A DNA stretch of 36,222 nucleotides from Nitrospira sp. (lineage in GTDB: Bacteria > Nitrospirota > Nitrospiria > Nitrospirales > Nitrospiraceae): contig JAHBWQ010000018.1 of assembly GCA_019636915.1 (NCBI GenBank), forward strand, positions 1-36,222, written 5' to 3'. The translations under genes and the position numbers were made by a program. The notes beneath the pieces are model-generated. The model was not told the origin of the DNA, did no database searches, and worked only from the letters and a program-made list of their open reading frames with translations. Numbering within the stretch: the stretch's first letter is position 1; each line of letters starts with the position of its first letter. Of this stretch, positions 8,220 to 17,665 are shown piece after piece.

Positions 8220-8273
8220 CGTAATTCCTCTCTTACATCAAGGTAGTCACTGGGTACCCACTATCCTGGAAGG

Positions 8274-8927
8274 TTACACCTGCGGCTGTGGAGCTGCTTC
8301 CTTCGCTGGATGACCAGACGGCTGCTCCAAAGCAGGCGGACCTTCCTGGACCATTTTGACCAATGTCGCCAGGAAAATGAGATAGAAGACGACACCGACC
8401 CAGATGACATAGGGCTGCACACCACCGGACTCTTTCAACGCGGTGTCTTGTGCACCAGGGTCCATCCGACTCGTTCGCTTCATTTCCCCGATATGCTCCC
8501 AGCAATGCCAATAGTAGAGATAGTTGGCCGTGGCCCCCGCCATAACGCTCCAAACGATACCGGCGGACACATCGCCCGTGAAATAGGTTGAGACCATCGG
8601 ACCGACGGCATAGACAAACGCGTGAAGGTACATCTTTCGGTACAGGAACCAGAGAAATGAAATATAGAGAAACGCCGGCCAGTTCCATGACAGGGCAAAC
8701 CGTGGTTGCCCATTCGCTGAAAATTTCTTGAAGACCCTCAAATAATAGTCCGCATTGGGTCCGATAAACTGGCGCCAGACTGTCTCTTCGTCCTGAATAG
8801 GTCGGACCGTGGTACTCCCACTGGCCGTCTCCTCGGGCGCCTTTCCTTCCATCAACTTCACCCCACATTGATGGCAGAAGTTGGCATCGTCGGGGTTCTG
8901 CTGCTGACACTGACCACACATCGTCAT
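8274..8927 (-). CDS. Zinc-ribbon DUF2628-type membrane protein
   Basis: About 217 residues. The N-terminus is a zinc ribbon with two Cys-x2-Cys pairs (MCGQCQQQNPDDANFCHQCG). After a polar linker comes a DUF2628-like membrane region: FALSWNWPAFLYISFLWFLYRKMY, a central hydrophobic stretch including VWSVMAGATANYLYYWHCWEHI, and a final helix PYVIWVGVVFYLIFLATLVKM. The aromatic W-x-A-F...WFLYRKMY signature is typical of DUF2628 proteins, whose function is unknown. The start is uncertain: ATGs at 8927 and 8921 and a GTG at 8945 are possible and none has a strong ribosome binding site; I give 8927. It is the upstream gene of a minus-strand pair with gpmA and is divergent from argD. Confidence 0.8.
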   Translation of the reverse strand: MTMCGQCQQQNPDDANFCHQCGVKLMEGKAPEETASGSTTVRPIQDEETVWRQFIGPNADYYLRVFKKFSANGQPRFALSWNWPAFLYISFLWFLYRKMYLHAFVYAVGPMVSTYFTGDVSAGIVWSVMAGATANYLYYWHCWEHIGEMKRTSRMDPGAQDTALKESGGVQPYVIWVGVVFYLIFLATLVKMVQEGPPALEQPSGHPAKEAAPQPQV

Positions 8928-9101
8928 GGCGAAGCAGCTTACCACACTCCGAAATGGAAGAGCGGATGATTTGAACCGTCATGAGCCTCCTGCATGCGCC
9001 CCGATCCTGCTTCTCTTGAGATCATCTGCTTCCCTCCGCACTTATTGCTCTTCCTACTGGCCCTGTGCTATTTTTCTTTTCTTTATCAAGGGATACGTCA
9101 T

Positions 9102-10319
9102 ATGCCGACTGAAGAATTGAAGGACGACGCAGCCAAGTATCTGATGCAGACCTACAGCCGCCAACCGCTCTCGATCGTGCGGGGGCGCGGGGCGAAGGTC
9201 TACGATCTGGAGGGGCGTGAGTACCTGGATTTTGTCGCTGGGATTGCCGTGAACATTTTAGGGTATGGGCATCCAGATCTTGTCCAGGCGATCCAACGCC
9301 AGGCAGCCCAACTCATCCATACCTCGAATCTCTATTACACCGAGCCCCAGGTGAAGCTGGCCCGCTTGCTGGTGGACCATTCCTTCGCAGACCGTGTGTT
9401 CTTTTGTAACAGCGGCGCCGAAGCGAACGAAGCGGCGATCAAGCTAGCACGACGCTACGGACATGAGCGCTATGGAGCGGCTCGTTTTGAAATTATCACG
9501 ATGAAGAATTCGTTCCATGGCCGAACCCTGGCCATGGTCACGGCGACCGGTCAAGAAAAGGTTCAAAAGGGCTTCGAGCCGCTGATGCCCGGATTCGCCT
9601 ATGCCCCGTTCAATGACTTCACGGCCATCGAGTCGCTCGTCACGGAAAGGACTGCAGCCATCATGCTGGAGCCGATCCAGGCGGAAGGTGGGGTGCATGT
9701 CGCTGATCGGGAGTATCTAAAGAACCTCAGGCAGCTCTGTACACAAAAAGACATCCTCCTTATTTTTGATGAGATCCAAACCGGCATGGGACGAACCGGG
9801 ACGCTCTTCGCCTATGAGCAACTGGGGGTCCAGCCCGACATCATGACCTTGGCCAAAGGCCTCGCCGGAGGTGTCCCGATCGGCGCGTGCCTCGCGAAAG
9901 AATCAGTGGCGGCAGCCTTCACCCCCGGCTCCCATGCCTCGACATTCGGCGGGAATCCACTGGCCTGTGCCGCCGCCCTTGCGGTCTGCCACGTGCTGCT
10001 CGAGGGACCTGTGCTGGAAAACGCGAAACGTATGGGAGAGTATCTAGCCAAAGGGTTAGCCGACTGTAAGGGCCGCTATCGCATCGTCCAAGAGGTCCGA
10101 GGCCTTGGCCTGTTGCAAGGAATGGAATTGACAATCGATGCGAGGACGGTGGTCACCGATGCGCTCGCACGCGGCGTGCTCTTGAATGCCGCGAACGAGC
10201 GGGTGCTGCGTATGGTTCCGCCCTTGATCATTACACAGCCGGAGATCGACCGACTCATGGATCTTCTCGGGGCACTCTTTACTCAACGCCAGGCGGCGGA
10301 AAAAGACGCTCACCACTGA
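9102..10319 (+). CDS. argD: Acetylornithine aminotransferase
   Basis: A PLP-dependent class III aminotransferase of 405 residues that makes N-acetylornithine from N-acetylglutamate semialdehyde; some ArgD enzymes also act on succinyl-diaminopimelate. The ATG at 9102 has AAGGGA upstream; the frame upstream to 8994 would add an unlikely hydrophobic tail. Visible motifs are CNSGAEANEAAIKLAR (phosphate-binding loop), NSFHGRTLAMVTATGQEKVQ in two pieces, IFDEIQTGMGRTG with the PLP-pairing Asp, and the Schiff-base Lys252 in TLAKGLAGGVPIG. It opens the arg-lys run and its stop overlaps the argF start by one base (TGATG). Because dapL is present elsewhere in the window, a DapC role is not required here. 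Confidence 0.95.
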   Translation: MPTEELKDDAAKYLMQTYSRQPLSIVRGRGAKVYDLEGREYLDFVAGIAVNILGYGHPDLVQAIQRQAAQLIHTSNLYYTEPQVKLARLLVDHSFADRVFFCNSGAEANEAAIKLARRYGHERYGAARFEIITMKNSFHGRTLAMVTATGQEKVQKGFEPLMPGFAYAPFNDFTAIESLVTERTAAIMLEPIQAEGGVHVADREYLKNLRQLCTQKDILLIFDEIQTGMGRTGTLFAYEQLGVQPDIMTLAKGLAGGVPIGACLAKESVAAAFTPGSHASTFGGNPLACAAALAVCHVLLEGPVLENAKRMGEYLAKGLADCKGRYRIVQEVRGLGLLQGMELTIDARTVVTDALARGVLLNAANERVLRMVPPLIITQPEIDRLMDLLGALFTQRQAAEKDAHH

Positions 10320-11296
10320 TGGCCGTACGAACCCGATATCCACGCGGTACCGAGCGCTACGCCAAGGATCTGCTTGACGTGGCCACCATGCCACGGACGC
10401 AAGTCCTTGCGCTCCTACGGCTGGCAAGGACCCTCAAGAAGAAGCAGCAGCAAGGGGTCCCTCATCGGTTGCTTCGCGGCAAGACGCTAGGGCTTCTCTT
10501 TCAAAAACCATCGACTAGGACTCGAGTGTCTTTTGAGGCCGGGATGAACCAGCTCGGCGGCCACGCCCTGGGGCTACCGATGAGTGATATCCAACTCTCC
10601 CGTGGCGAAACGGTTGTGGACACCGCACGTGTCCTATCCCGGTACCTCGATGGCATCGTCATCCGTACCTATGACCATGCGATTGTCGAGGAGTGGGCTA
10701 CCGAAGCCACCATGCCGGTTATTAACGGGCTCACCGACCACAGTCATCCCTGTCAGGCCTTGTCCGATTTGTTGACCATTCAGGAACTGAAGGGAAGACT
10801 CAAGGGCCTCAGTCTGGCCTACATTGGAGACGGGAACAACGTGGCTAACTCACTTGTTGAAGCGGGAGCCAAGATGGGAATGCGTGTGGTCATCGGATGT
10901 CCATCCGGCTATCAGCCGGACCAGCGTGTGATCGATCAGGCCAGAATCGAAGGACACCGTACCGGCGCCAGCATCGAGGTGGTCGAGAATCCCCAGGTGG
11001 CCGTCAAGGAAGCCGACGTCGTCTATACCGATGTGTGGATCAGTATGGGCCGTGAACGGGAGCAGACCCGACGGTTACGGGTCCTGGCGCCGTATCAGCT
11101 CAACCAACGACTGCTGCAGCGGGCGAAGCCGGATGCCATCGTCATGCATTGCCTTCCTGCGCACCGTGGGGAAGAAATCTCCACCGAGGTCCTGGACGGC
11201 CCGCAATCGGTGGTGCTTGACCAAGCAGAAAATCGATTGCACATGCAGAAAGCGATTTTGACTCAACTACTCAGCCGCAAGACACGCAGAGGATAG
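10319..11296 (+). CDS. argF: Ornithine carbamoyltransferase
   Basis: Condenses ornithine with carbamoyl phosphate to citrulline. The product is 325 residues, close to the usual length. Three diagnostic motifs are present: [12 protein letters not shown] (carbamoyl-phosphate site), [12 protein letters not shown] (HPCQ), and [12 protein letters not shown] (HCLPAHRG, ornithine site with the catalytic Cys). The SMG element appears in VWISMGRE. Translation probably couples to argD, since the start codon overlaps the argD stop. The gap to argG is about 11 bp. Confidence 0.97.
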   Translation: MAVRTRYPRGTERYAKDLLDVATMPRTQVLALLRLARTLKKKQQQGVPHRLLRGKTLGLLFQKPSTRTRVSFEAGMNQLGGHALGLPMSDIQLSRGETVVDTARVLSRYLDGIVIRTYDHAIVEEWATEATMPVINGLTDHSHPCQALSDLLTIQELKGRLKGLSLAYIGDGNNVANSLVEAGAKMGMRVVIGCPSGYQPDQRVIDQARIEGHRTGASIEVVENPQVAVKEADVVYTDVWISMGREREQTRRLRVLAPYQLNQRLLQRAKPDAIVMHCLPAHRGEEISTEVLDGPQSVVLDQAENRLHMQKAILTQLLSRKTRRG

Positions 11297-11307
11297 GATT
11301 GCACCGT

Positions 11308-12522
11308 ATGAAACCAAAGCCCATCAAAAAAATCGTCCTGGCCTATTCCGGCGGACTGGACACCTCCGTGATTCTCAAATGGCTCCAGGAAACTTACCAG
11401 GCCGAGATCATCGCCTTTTGTGCCGACCTTGGGCAGGGCGAAGACCTCAACGCCGTGAAGAAGAAGGCCCAGGCGCTGGGTGTAAAGAAGGTCTATGTCG
11501 AAGACCTGCGGGAGACGTTCGTCAAAGACTACGTGTTTCCAATGTTACGCGGGAACGCGATATACGAAGGCTGCTATTTACTCGGCACCTCGATTGCCCG
11601 TCCACTGATTGCCCGCCGGCAGGCCGAAATCGCGTTGAAAGAAGGCGCCGAAGCGGTGTCACACGGAGCCACAGGAAAAGGGAATGACCAGGTGCGTTTT
11701 GAGCTCACCTACATGGCCCTCGCCCCGCAACTCAAGATCATCGCACCCTGGCGGGAATGGAGCATGCGGTCTCGTCGTGAACTCATTGAGTATGCGGAGC
11801 GGCATGGAATCCCCGTGACCGCGACCAAGGCCAAGCCGTACAGCACGGACCCCAATCTCTTCCACATCAGCTACGAAGGCGGTATTCTCGAAGACCCGTG
11901 GGAATCGCCGCCGGACGAAATCTTCCAGTTGACCGTCTCCCCAGAAAAGGCACCTGACACCCCTCAGGAGGTGGAGATCGAATATCACGAGGGTAACCCC
12001 ATCGCCGTCGACGGCAAGAAGATGCGCCCTGCGGCGTTACTTGCCCATCTCAACAAACTGGGCGGCGCACACGGGATCGGCCGAGTTGATCTGGTAGAAA
12101 ACCGGTATGTCGGAATGAAATCGCGCGGAGTCTACGAGACGCCAGGAGGCACGATTCTCCATGTGGCGCATCGGGGGATCGAGTCCTTGACGATGGACCG
12201 GGAGGTTCTGCACTTCCGCGACAGCCTCATCCCACGATTTGCCAGCTTGATCTACAACGGCTATTGGTTCAGCCCGGAGCGCGACATGCTGCAAGCGGCG
12301 ATCGATGATGCCCAGAAAGACGTCACTGGTATCGCACGTGTCAAGCTCTACAAGGGAAGCTGTGCGTTGGCGGGGCGCAAGTCGAAACGCTCACTCTATC
12401 GACTCGACATCGCCACGTTCGAGGAGGATGAGGTGTACAACCAGAAGGATGCGGAAGGGTTCATTAGATTGAACGCATTGCGCCTCAAGATTCGCGCGCA
12501 ACGAAAGAAAGCCTCTTCTTAA
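11308..12522 (+). CDS. argG: Argininosuccinate synthase
   Basis: Joins citrulline and aspartate with ATP to make argininosuccinate. The 404-residue product is of the common bacterial type. The N-terminal P-loop of the ATP pyrophosphatase fold is [20 protein letters not shown]; downstream elements include [20 protein letters not shown] and IAPWREW. I choose the ATG at 11308 (AGGA with a 9-nt spacer); a TTG at 11299 with a closer AGAGGA is an alternative that would add MHR. Its stop overlaps the argH start (TAATG). Confidence 0.96.
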   Translation: MKPKPIKKIVLAYSGGLDTSVILKWLQETYQAEIIAFCADLGQGEDLNAVKKKAQALGVKKVYVEDLRETFVKDYVFPMLRGNAIYEGCYLLGTSIARPLIARRQAEIALKEGAEAVSHGATGKGNDQVRFELTYMALAPQLKIIAPWREWSMRSRRELIEYAERHGIPVTATKAKPYSTDPNLFHISYEGGILEDPWESPPDEIFQLTVSPEKAPDTPQEVEIEYHEGNPIAVDGKKMRPAALLAHLNKLGGAHGIGRVDLVENRYVGMKSRGVYETPGGTILHVAHRGIESLTMDREVLHFRDSLIPRFASLIYNGYWFSPERDMLQAAIDDAQKDVTGIARVKLYKGSCALAGRKSKRSLYRLDIATFEEDEVYNQKDAEGFIRLNALRLKIRAQRKKASS

Positions 12523-13934
12523 TGGCCACACGCAGACCCCACCCAAAGACAGCTGCCCGCCCAGGAAAGGCCTGGGATGGCCGCTTTCGGGAAAAGACCC
12601 ATCAATTAGTCGAGACATTTACGCGATCGGTGATGGTCGATGGTCGACTCTACGCCGAGGATATCGCCGGAAGTATCGCCCACTGCAAGACCCTGGCAAA
12701 AGCAAAGATCCTGACGGAGACGGAGACGCGGAAAATCATCCGTGGGTTGAATGCCGTGAAGCGAGAGTTGGATCGCGGACAGTTCGCCTTTACCGCTCAA
12801 GACGAAGATATTCATATGGCGATCGAGCGGCGCTTGACGGAAATCATCGGCCCCTTGGGAGGGAAGTTACACACGGGCCGAAGCCGGAATGATCAGGTCG
12901 CGTTGGATATTCGGCTGTATTTGCGCACCCAGTTAGACAAGCTCCGTGCACGAGTGATCGAATTACAACGTGTGCTGGTTGCAAAAGCGGCTGAAAACCG
13001 TACGGTGATGATGCCCGGCTATACCCATCTCCAACGGGCACAACCTGTCTTGTTCGCTCATCACCTCTTAGCCTATGTCGAGATGCTCGAACGTGACAAG
13101 GGTCGACTGTGTGACGCGAGGGGTCGACTCAACGTCATGCCGCTAGGATCGGGGGCCTTAGCCGGCACCAATTATCCCATCAACCGCGAGTACACAGCGG
13201 GCCTATTGGATTTTCCTGCCGTCACCGACAACAGCATGGATGCGGTGTCCGATCGCGATTTCATAATTGAAGTGGCCTCGGCCCTGTCTATCGTGATGAT
13301 GCACTTGTCGCGACTGAGTGAGGAACTGATCCTGTGGGCCTCGCAAGAGTTCCAATTCGTCGACTTACCCGATGCCTTCTGCACGGGAAGCAGCATGATG
13401 CCGCAGAAGAAGAACCCGGACATCCCTGAGTTGGTTCGAGGGAAAACAGGTCGTGTGTACGGGCACTTGCTCAATCTGTTGACCCTGATGAAAGCTCTCC
13501 CTCTTACTTACAATCGGGACTTACAGGAAGACAAGCCGGCACTTTTTGACGCTCTGGATACGGCGAACTCCTCGCTTGAAGTCATGACCGAACTGATGCG
13601 CCATGTGCGGGTCAACCGCGAGACGCTCTCACGCGCATTACACGGAGGCGGACTACTGGCCACCGAACTGGCCGATTATTTGGTCATGAAAGGTGTGCCG
13701 TTTCGTGAGGCTCACGGCATTACGGGGCAAATCGTTCGAGCTGCCCTTGATCAAGGATGTGACGTCACCGAGCTTTCACTTGAATCGTTACAAAAATTTT
13801 CCGGGCACATCGCACACGATGTGTTTTCACGGTTGACTACCGTGGCTGCCATCGATCGCAAAGGACAAATCGGTGGAACCGCTCATACCCGGGTGGATCG
13901 GCGGATCAAGGAGCTGGAGAAATACCTCGCATGA
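12522..13934 (+). CDS. argH: Argininosuccinate lyase
   Basis: Splits argininosuccinate into arginine and fumarate. The product is 470 residues, slightly longer than typical because of a basic, proline-rich N-terminal extension (ATRRPHPKTAARPGKAWDGR). Family motifs are HTGRSRNDQVALDIRLYLR, the catalytic His region TVMMPGYTHLQRAQPVLFAH, and the signature GSSMMPQKKNPDIPELVRGK with the catalytic Ser. The start shares one base with the argG stop and the end overlaps the next small lipoprotein gene by 4 bp, so the whole set should be translated from one message. Confidence 0.97.
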   Translation: MATRRPHPKTAARPGKAWDGRFREKTHQLVETFTRSVMVDGRLYAEDIAGSIAHCKTLAKAKILTETETRKIIRGLNAVKRELDRGQFAFTAQDEDIHMAIERRLTEIIGPLGGKLHTGRSRNDQVALDIRLYLRTQLDKLRARVIELQRVLVAKAAENRTVMMPGYTHLQRAQPVLFAHHLLAYVEMLERDKGRLCDARGRLNVMPLGSGALAGTNYPINREYTAGLLDFPAVTDNSMDAVSDRDFIIEVASALSIVMMHLSRLSEELILWASQEFQFVDLPDAFCTGSSMMPQKKNPDIPELVRGKTGRVYGHLLNLLTLMKALPLTYNRDLQEDKPALFDALDTANSSLEVMTELMRHVRVNRETLSRALHGGGLLATELADYLVMKGVPFREAHGITGQIVRAALDQGCDVTELSLESLQKFSGHIAHDVFSRLTTVAAIDRKGQIGGTAHTRVDRRIKELEKYLA

Positions 13935-14158
13935 GAGCCCTGACGATTCTGATTGCAGCCGGTCTGTTACTTGCGTGTGGCGTCATAGGATCTCCTGTTC
14001 CACCTGAATATGTGGGAGTCGCCCCTACCATTGAAAAACAAAAGAACCAACATGCACTCCAGGCAGAGCGTGATGCGGCAGAGGCGGCAATTCCTGACTT
14101 GTCCCTGGAGGGGCACGACATCGGTCTTCCACCCTCACAGCCGGTGGGGACCCGATGA
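13931..14158 (+). CDS. LptM-like mini-lipoprotein preceding lysA
   Basis: A 75-residue lipoprotein overlapping argH by ATGA. Residues 1-16 are a lipoprotein signal (MRALTILIAAGLLLACG), with the lipid-modified Cys16. The segment after it reads CGVIGSPVPPEY. This resembles the CGxKGPLYxP start of the LptM (YifL)/LPAM short lipoproteins, which in proteobacteria are commonly encoded next to lysA or dapF; LptM assists maturation of the LPS export protein LptD. The length, the position before lysA and the Pro-rich post-Cys segment favour a related protein. Identity with true LptM is inference, because the Lys and Leu/Tyr of the core motif are not conserved. The remaining residues are polar, with a helical stretch KQKNQHALQAERDAAEAAIP. 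Confidence 0.7.
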   Translation: MRALTILIAAGLLLACGVIGSPVPPEYVGVAPTIEKQKNQHALQAERDAAEAAIPDLSLEGHDIGLPPSQPVGTR

Positions 14159-14198
14159 CGCTTGCTGGATAAACCTACGTTGAACAAGGATCGAGACG

Positions 14199-15470
14199 AT
14201 GCATAGCTTTGAGTACCAACAGGGCGAGCTGTATTGCGAGCAAGTACCAGTCAGCCGAATCGCGAAAGAACTGGGCACCCCTTGTTATATCTACAGCCAT
14301 GAGACCCTCATTCGCCATTTTCATGCCTATGACAGCGCGTTCAAGGATATTCCGCACATCATCGCTTTTGCCATGAAGGCCAATTCCAACCTCGCCATTC
14401 TTCGGCTGATGGCGCGAGAAGGGAGCGGAGTGGATATTGTATCAGGCGGTGAGCTGTTCAGAGCTATGAAGGCTGGTGTGCCGGCATCCAAGATCGTCTT
14501 TGCCGGTGTCGGCAAGTCACCGGATGAAATTCGGGACGCACTCAAGGCGGGTATCCTCATGTTCAATGTCGAGTCTGCGGCCGAAATCCACGCGATCAAC
14601 AATGTTGCGGCTTCGGTCGGCATGAAGGCTCGAATTGCGTTGCGAATCAATCCGGATGTGGACCCCAAAACACATCCGTATATTTCCACGGGGATGAAAA
14701 AGAGCAAGTTCGGCATCGCAGCTGATCGTGCGCTGGAACAATACAAAATGGCCTCCTCGCTAAGCCACATCGACGTCGTGGGAGTCCATGCCCACATCGG
14801 CTCACAGTTGACGGATGTGACGCCGTTCGTCGACTCTCTAAAGAAAGTCGTGGCACTGATCGATACCCTGAAGAATCATGGCATCAATATCCGTTATCTG
14901 AATATCGGCGGTGGACTAGGCATCACCTATTCCGATGAGAAGCCGCCGTTGCCTCAGGACCTAGCTCATGCGATTTCGCCCCTCGTCAAGGGTTTAGGGC
15001 TGACTCTGGTCATGGAACCAGGCCGTGTCATTGTTGGCAATGCCGGCATCCTGATCACCAAAGCCTTGTACGAGAAAGCCGGTGAGACGAAACACTTCGT
15101 CATTGTTGATGCTGCCATGAACGATTTGATTCGCCCCAGCCTGTATGGTGCATACCACGAGATTCGACCTGTGACCGAAGCGGCAGTCCATCGCCCGAAA
15201 CAGATGGTGGATATCGTCGGCCCTGTCTGTGAATCAGGGGATTTCCTGGCGAAGGAGCGTTCGCTACCGAACATACAACCTGATGATCTGCTAGCGGTCA
15301 TGAGTGCCGGGGCTTATGGTTTTGTGATGGCGTCGAACTACAACTCTCGACCGCGCGTTCCCGAAGTACTCGTGAAGGGTAGCGATTTCCACATCATTCG
15401 TGAACGTGAAACGTACGACGACCTTATCAAAGGGGAAAGAATCCCGTCGTTCTTGAACGAAACGGAGTGA
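14199..15470 (+). CDS. lysA: Diaminopimelate decarboxylase
   Basis: Last step of lysine synthesis: meso-diaminopimelate to lysine plus CO2. This fold-type III PLP enzyme has 423 residues. The cofactor Lys60 is in IIAFAMKANSN; other landmarks are GSGVDIVSGGELFRA, the HIGSQ motif in VGVHAHIGSQLTD, the GGGLGITY loop (about 240), the EPGR motif in LVMEPGRVIVGNAG, GPVCESGDFLAK with a catalytic Cys contributed across the dimer, and AGAYGFVMASNYNSRPR near the end. The start is preceded by AAGGA with a 9-nt spacer. It follows the LptM-like gene by 40 bp and sits almost on top of dapA. Confidence 0.97.
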   Translation: MHSFEYQQGELYCEQVPVSRIAKELGTPCYIYSHETLIRHFHAYDSAFKDIPHIIAFAMKANSNLAILRLMAREGSGVDIVSGGELFRAMKAGVPASKIVFAGVGKSPDEIRDALKAGILMFNVESAAEIHAINNVAASVGMKARIALRINPDVDPKTHPYISTGMKKSKFGIAADRALEQYKMASSLSHIDVVGVHAHIGSQLTDVTPFVDSLKKVVALIDTLKNHGINIRYLNIGGGLGITYSDEKPPLPQDLAHAISPLVKGLGLTLVMEPGRVIVGNAGILITKALYEKAGETKHFVIVDAAMNDLIRPSLYGAYHEIRPVTEAAVHRPKQMVDIVGPVCESGDFLAKERSLPNIQPDDLLAVMSAGAYGFVMASNYNSRPRVPEVLVKGSDFHIIRERETYDDLIKGERIPSFLNETE

Positions 15471-15472
15471 GC

Positions 15473-16351
15473 ATGTTTACTGGATCTCTTGTCGCGATTG
15501 TGACGCCATTTCGGAAGGGGAAGGTGGATGAACGAGCCCTGTCCGAACTGATTGAATGGCAAATTGCAAATGGGACAAACGGCATTGTCCCATGCGGAAC
15601 AACCGGCGAATCAGCGACGCTCTCTCACGATGAGCACAATCGAGTGATTGAACTGACGGTAGAAGTCGTCCGTCGCCGTGTCCCGGTGGTGGCAGGCACC
15701 GGCTCAAACAGCACTGACGAAGCAATTGCCCTTACCAAACATGCGAAACAGGCCGGGGCCGATGCAGCGTTGTTGATCACTCCCTACTACAACAAGCCCA
15801 CACAGGAGGGTCTATACCGTCATTATCGGGCTGTTGCCGAAGCTGTTGATCTCCCCTTGGTCCTATACAACATTCCTGGTCGTACCGGAGTGAACATGCT
15901 CCCGGCTACGATTGCCCGTCTCTCGGCCCTTCCGACAATCGTTGGAGTCAAGGAAGGGAGTGGTTCCGTCCAACAAGCTTCAGATCTCGTACAGATGTGT
16001 GGTGACCGCCTGACTGTGCTGGCCGGTGATGATGCTCTTACTCTCCCAATGATGGCGGTTGGTGGGAAAGGTGTCATTACCGTCACCGCCAACATCACGC
16101 CGGCTGAAATGGCTGGGCTTGTCAAAGCGTTTACCGATGGGAAGATTGAAGAAGCTCGACGTCTTCATTTCAAGCTCTCTCCTCTCTTTGCCGCGCTGTT
16201 CTTTGAAACGAACCCAATTCCCGTGAAGGAAGCATTGGGCTTGATGGGTAAAATCGACCCAGAACTACGCCTGCCGCTCTGCCCAATGGCACAAGACCCA
16301 CGTGAGAAGCTGATCGAGGTCCTCAAGGAGGCTTCGTTAATCGCACGTTAA
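15473..16351 (+). CDS. dapA: 4-hydroxy-tetrahydrodipicolinate synthase
   Basis: Condenses pyruvate with aspartate semialdehyde, the committed step to diaminopimelate and lysine. The product has 292 residues, the standard length. The ATG at 15473 gives the canonical start MFTGSLVAIVTPF and has GGAG 5 nt upstream; a GTG at 15467 is less likely. Motifs are PCGTTGESATLSHDEH (pyruvate loop with Thr-Thr), YYNKPTQEGLYRHY with the catalytic Tyr, YNIPGRTGVN, and the Schiff-base Lys160 in VGVKEGSGSV. It is separated from dapB by 19 bp. Confidence 0.97.
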   Translation: MFTGSLVAIVTPFRKGKVDERALSELIEWQIANGTNGIVPCGTTGESATLSHDEHNRVIELTVEVVRRRVPVVAGTGSNSTDEAIALTKHAKQAGADAALLITPYYNKPTQEGLYRHYRAVAEAVDLPLVLYNIPGRTGVNMLPATIARLSALPTIVGVKEGSGSVQQASDLVQMCGDRLTVLAGDDALTLPMMAVGGKGVITVTANITPAEMAGLVKAFTDGKIEEARRLHFKLSPLFAALFFETNPIPVKEALGLMGKIDPELRLPLCPMAQDPREKLIEVLKEASLIAR

Positions 16352-16370
16352 GGATACTGATGGTGAGAAA

Positions 16371-17174
16371 ATGATTAAAGTTGTCGTAGCCGGGGCTGCC
16401 GGACGCATGGGATGCAGACTGGTATCACTGGTCAGAGATTCTACCGCGTTGATGCTGGTAGGAGCGCTAGAAGGGAACGGCCACCCGGCATTGGGGGAGG
16501 ACGCAGGTGAATTCGCTGGGTCAGGACGGGCTGGCATTCCGATTACGGCCGATCTTTCGGCCTTGATGGAGCGTGGAGAGGTCGCAGTCGATTTTTCATC
16601 TCCAGAGGCGACTCTGGATCATCTACGAACGGTCGTTTACTCTCGACGCGCAGCGGTCATTGGAACAACTGGATTCTCAACCGGCCAGCTCGATGAACTC
16701 AAAACGCTTGCCCAGCATATTCCCTGTGTGTTTTCTCCGAACATGAGCGTTGGCATCAACCTCCTTTACAAAGTCATCAGTGAGATGGCGAAAACCCTTG
16801 GAGACGACTACGATATCGAAGTGATCGAAGCCCACCACAGGCTGAAGAAAGACGCCCCAAGCGGCACAGCCCTCAAAATTGCCGAGGTCCTCGCACGTTC
16901 CGTAAGTCGCGACTTGAATCAAGTGGGTGTCTATACTCGTAAAGGGTTGATCGGCGAACGAACCAAAGGAGAAATCGGGATCCAAACCATTCGCGCCGGT
17001 GATATTGTCGGTGACCACACTGTCCTGTTCGGTGGCATGGGCGAACGCATAGAGGTGACGCACCGAGCGAGTAGTCGAGATACCTTCGCTCGCGGAGCTC
17101 TCCGTGCTGCGAGATGGGTTGTCCGCCAACCGCCAGGCCTGTACGATATGATGGATGTCTTGAGCCTTCGCTAG
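16371..17174 (+). CDS. dapB: 4-hydroxy-tetrahydrodipicolinate reductase
   Basis: NAD(P)H-dependent reduction of the DapA product. The 267-residue product shows the dinucleotide loop VVVAGAAGRMGCRLV at the N-terminus, the segment VIGTTGFSTGQLDEL, NMSVGINLLYKV, and the diagnostic active-site stretch EAHHRLKKDAPSGTALKIAE with the catalytic His and Lys. It appears to end the supra-operon: no gene follows on the strand for about 700 bp, and a run of eight T residues lies 46 bp past the stop codon. With dapA, lysA and dapL in this window, only DapF is missing from the end of the pathway. Confidence 0.97.
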   Translation: MIKVVVAGAAGRMGCRLVSLVRDSTALMLVGALEGNGHPALGEDAGEFAGSGRAGIPITADLSALMERGEVAVDFSSPEATLDHLRTVVYSRRAAVIGTTGFSTGQLDELKTLAQHIPCVFSPNMSVGINLLYKVISEMAKTLGDDYDIEVIEAHHRLKKDAPSGTALKIAEVLARSVSRDLNQVGVYTRKGLIGERTKGEIGIQTIRAGDIVGDHTVLFGGMGERIEVTHRASSRDTFARGALRAARWVVRQPPGLYDMMDVLSLR

Positions 17175-17512
17175 CACTTCAGGACCGAGGCATCTCTCTG
17201 CCGGCAGGCTTCGTAATACTTTTTTTTCGCCTCGACGTATTGAACAATCCGATCAGGTTGAAGAGCGAAGAGGTTCTCTCAGAATCAGGGACACAGAGTG
17301 AAGTCTGTGCCTGGTCAGCTCAGAAGATACACGTTCCCCATGGTTTCTTGGGATTGAGGTTGTTTTCTTATCGCCGACACATGACATATCGGCGAGCTTA
17401 CCCCAAGAAGGGTGGACTCAATGGACAGAAGCTTGGAAGGAACGGTGATGGACCCCTACCCTCCACTCTGCTCGCCCATCGCGAGTGGTAGTTTGGAAGC
17501 AGACAGGAAGGA
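17175..17512. other. Intergenic stretch after dapB
   Basis: About 340 bp without a supportable gene. Just after dapB there is a self-complementary CTGCCGGCAG followed at 17220-17227 by eight T residues; this could end the arg-lys transcript, although the stem is not a well-formed loop. The rest shows nothing I can interpret. Confidence 0.4.
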
Positions 17513-17665
17513 TTAGTGCCGCGCCGTAATCGGCCGAGGTTCCTGATCCGCTGCCTTCCGACGACCACAATTCAAGCAGGCAAACACGGTGATCGCCAGT
17601 CCGGCATCCAAATCCACTGCCCGTTCTGGAAGCATCGCCCCATGACATTTATCACAAGTCTTCAT
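17513..17665 (-). CDS. 50-residue zinc-ribbon protein
   Basis: A very short minus-strand gene. It begins MKTCDKCHGAMLPERAVDLD and ends LNCGRRKAADQEPRPITARH. Two Cys-x2-Cys pairs (Cys4/Cys7 and Cys30/Cys33) with 22 residues between them form a typical zinc ribbon, and the hydrophobic segment AGLAITVFACLNCG before the second knuckle fits a beta hairpin. The function is unknown; such mini zinc ribbons often bind nucleic acid or partner proteins. No strong ribosome binding site is visible upstream of 17665, which lowers confidence, but the metal-ligand pattern is unlikely by chance. It is short enough to be missed by length-filtered annotation. Confidence 0.6.
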   Translation of the reverse strand: MKTCDKCHGAMLPERAVDLDAGLAITVFACLNCGRRKAADQEPRPITARH

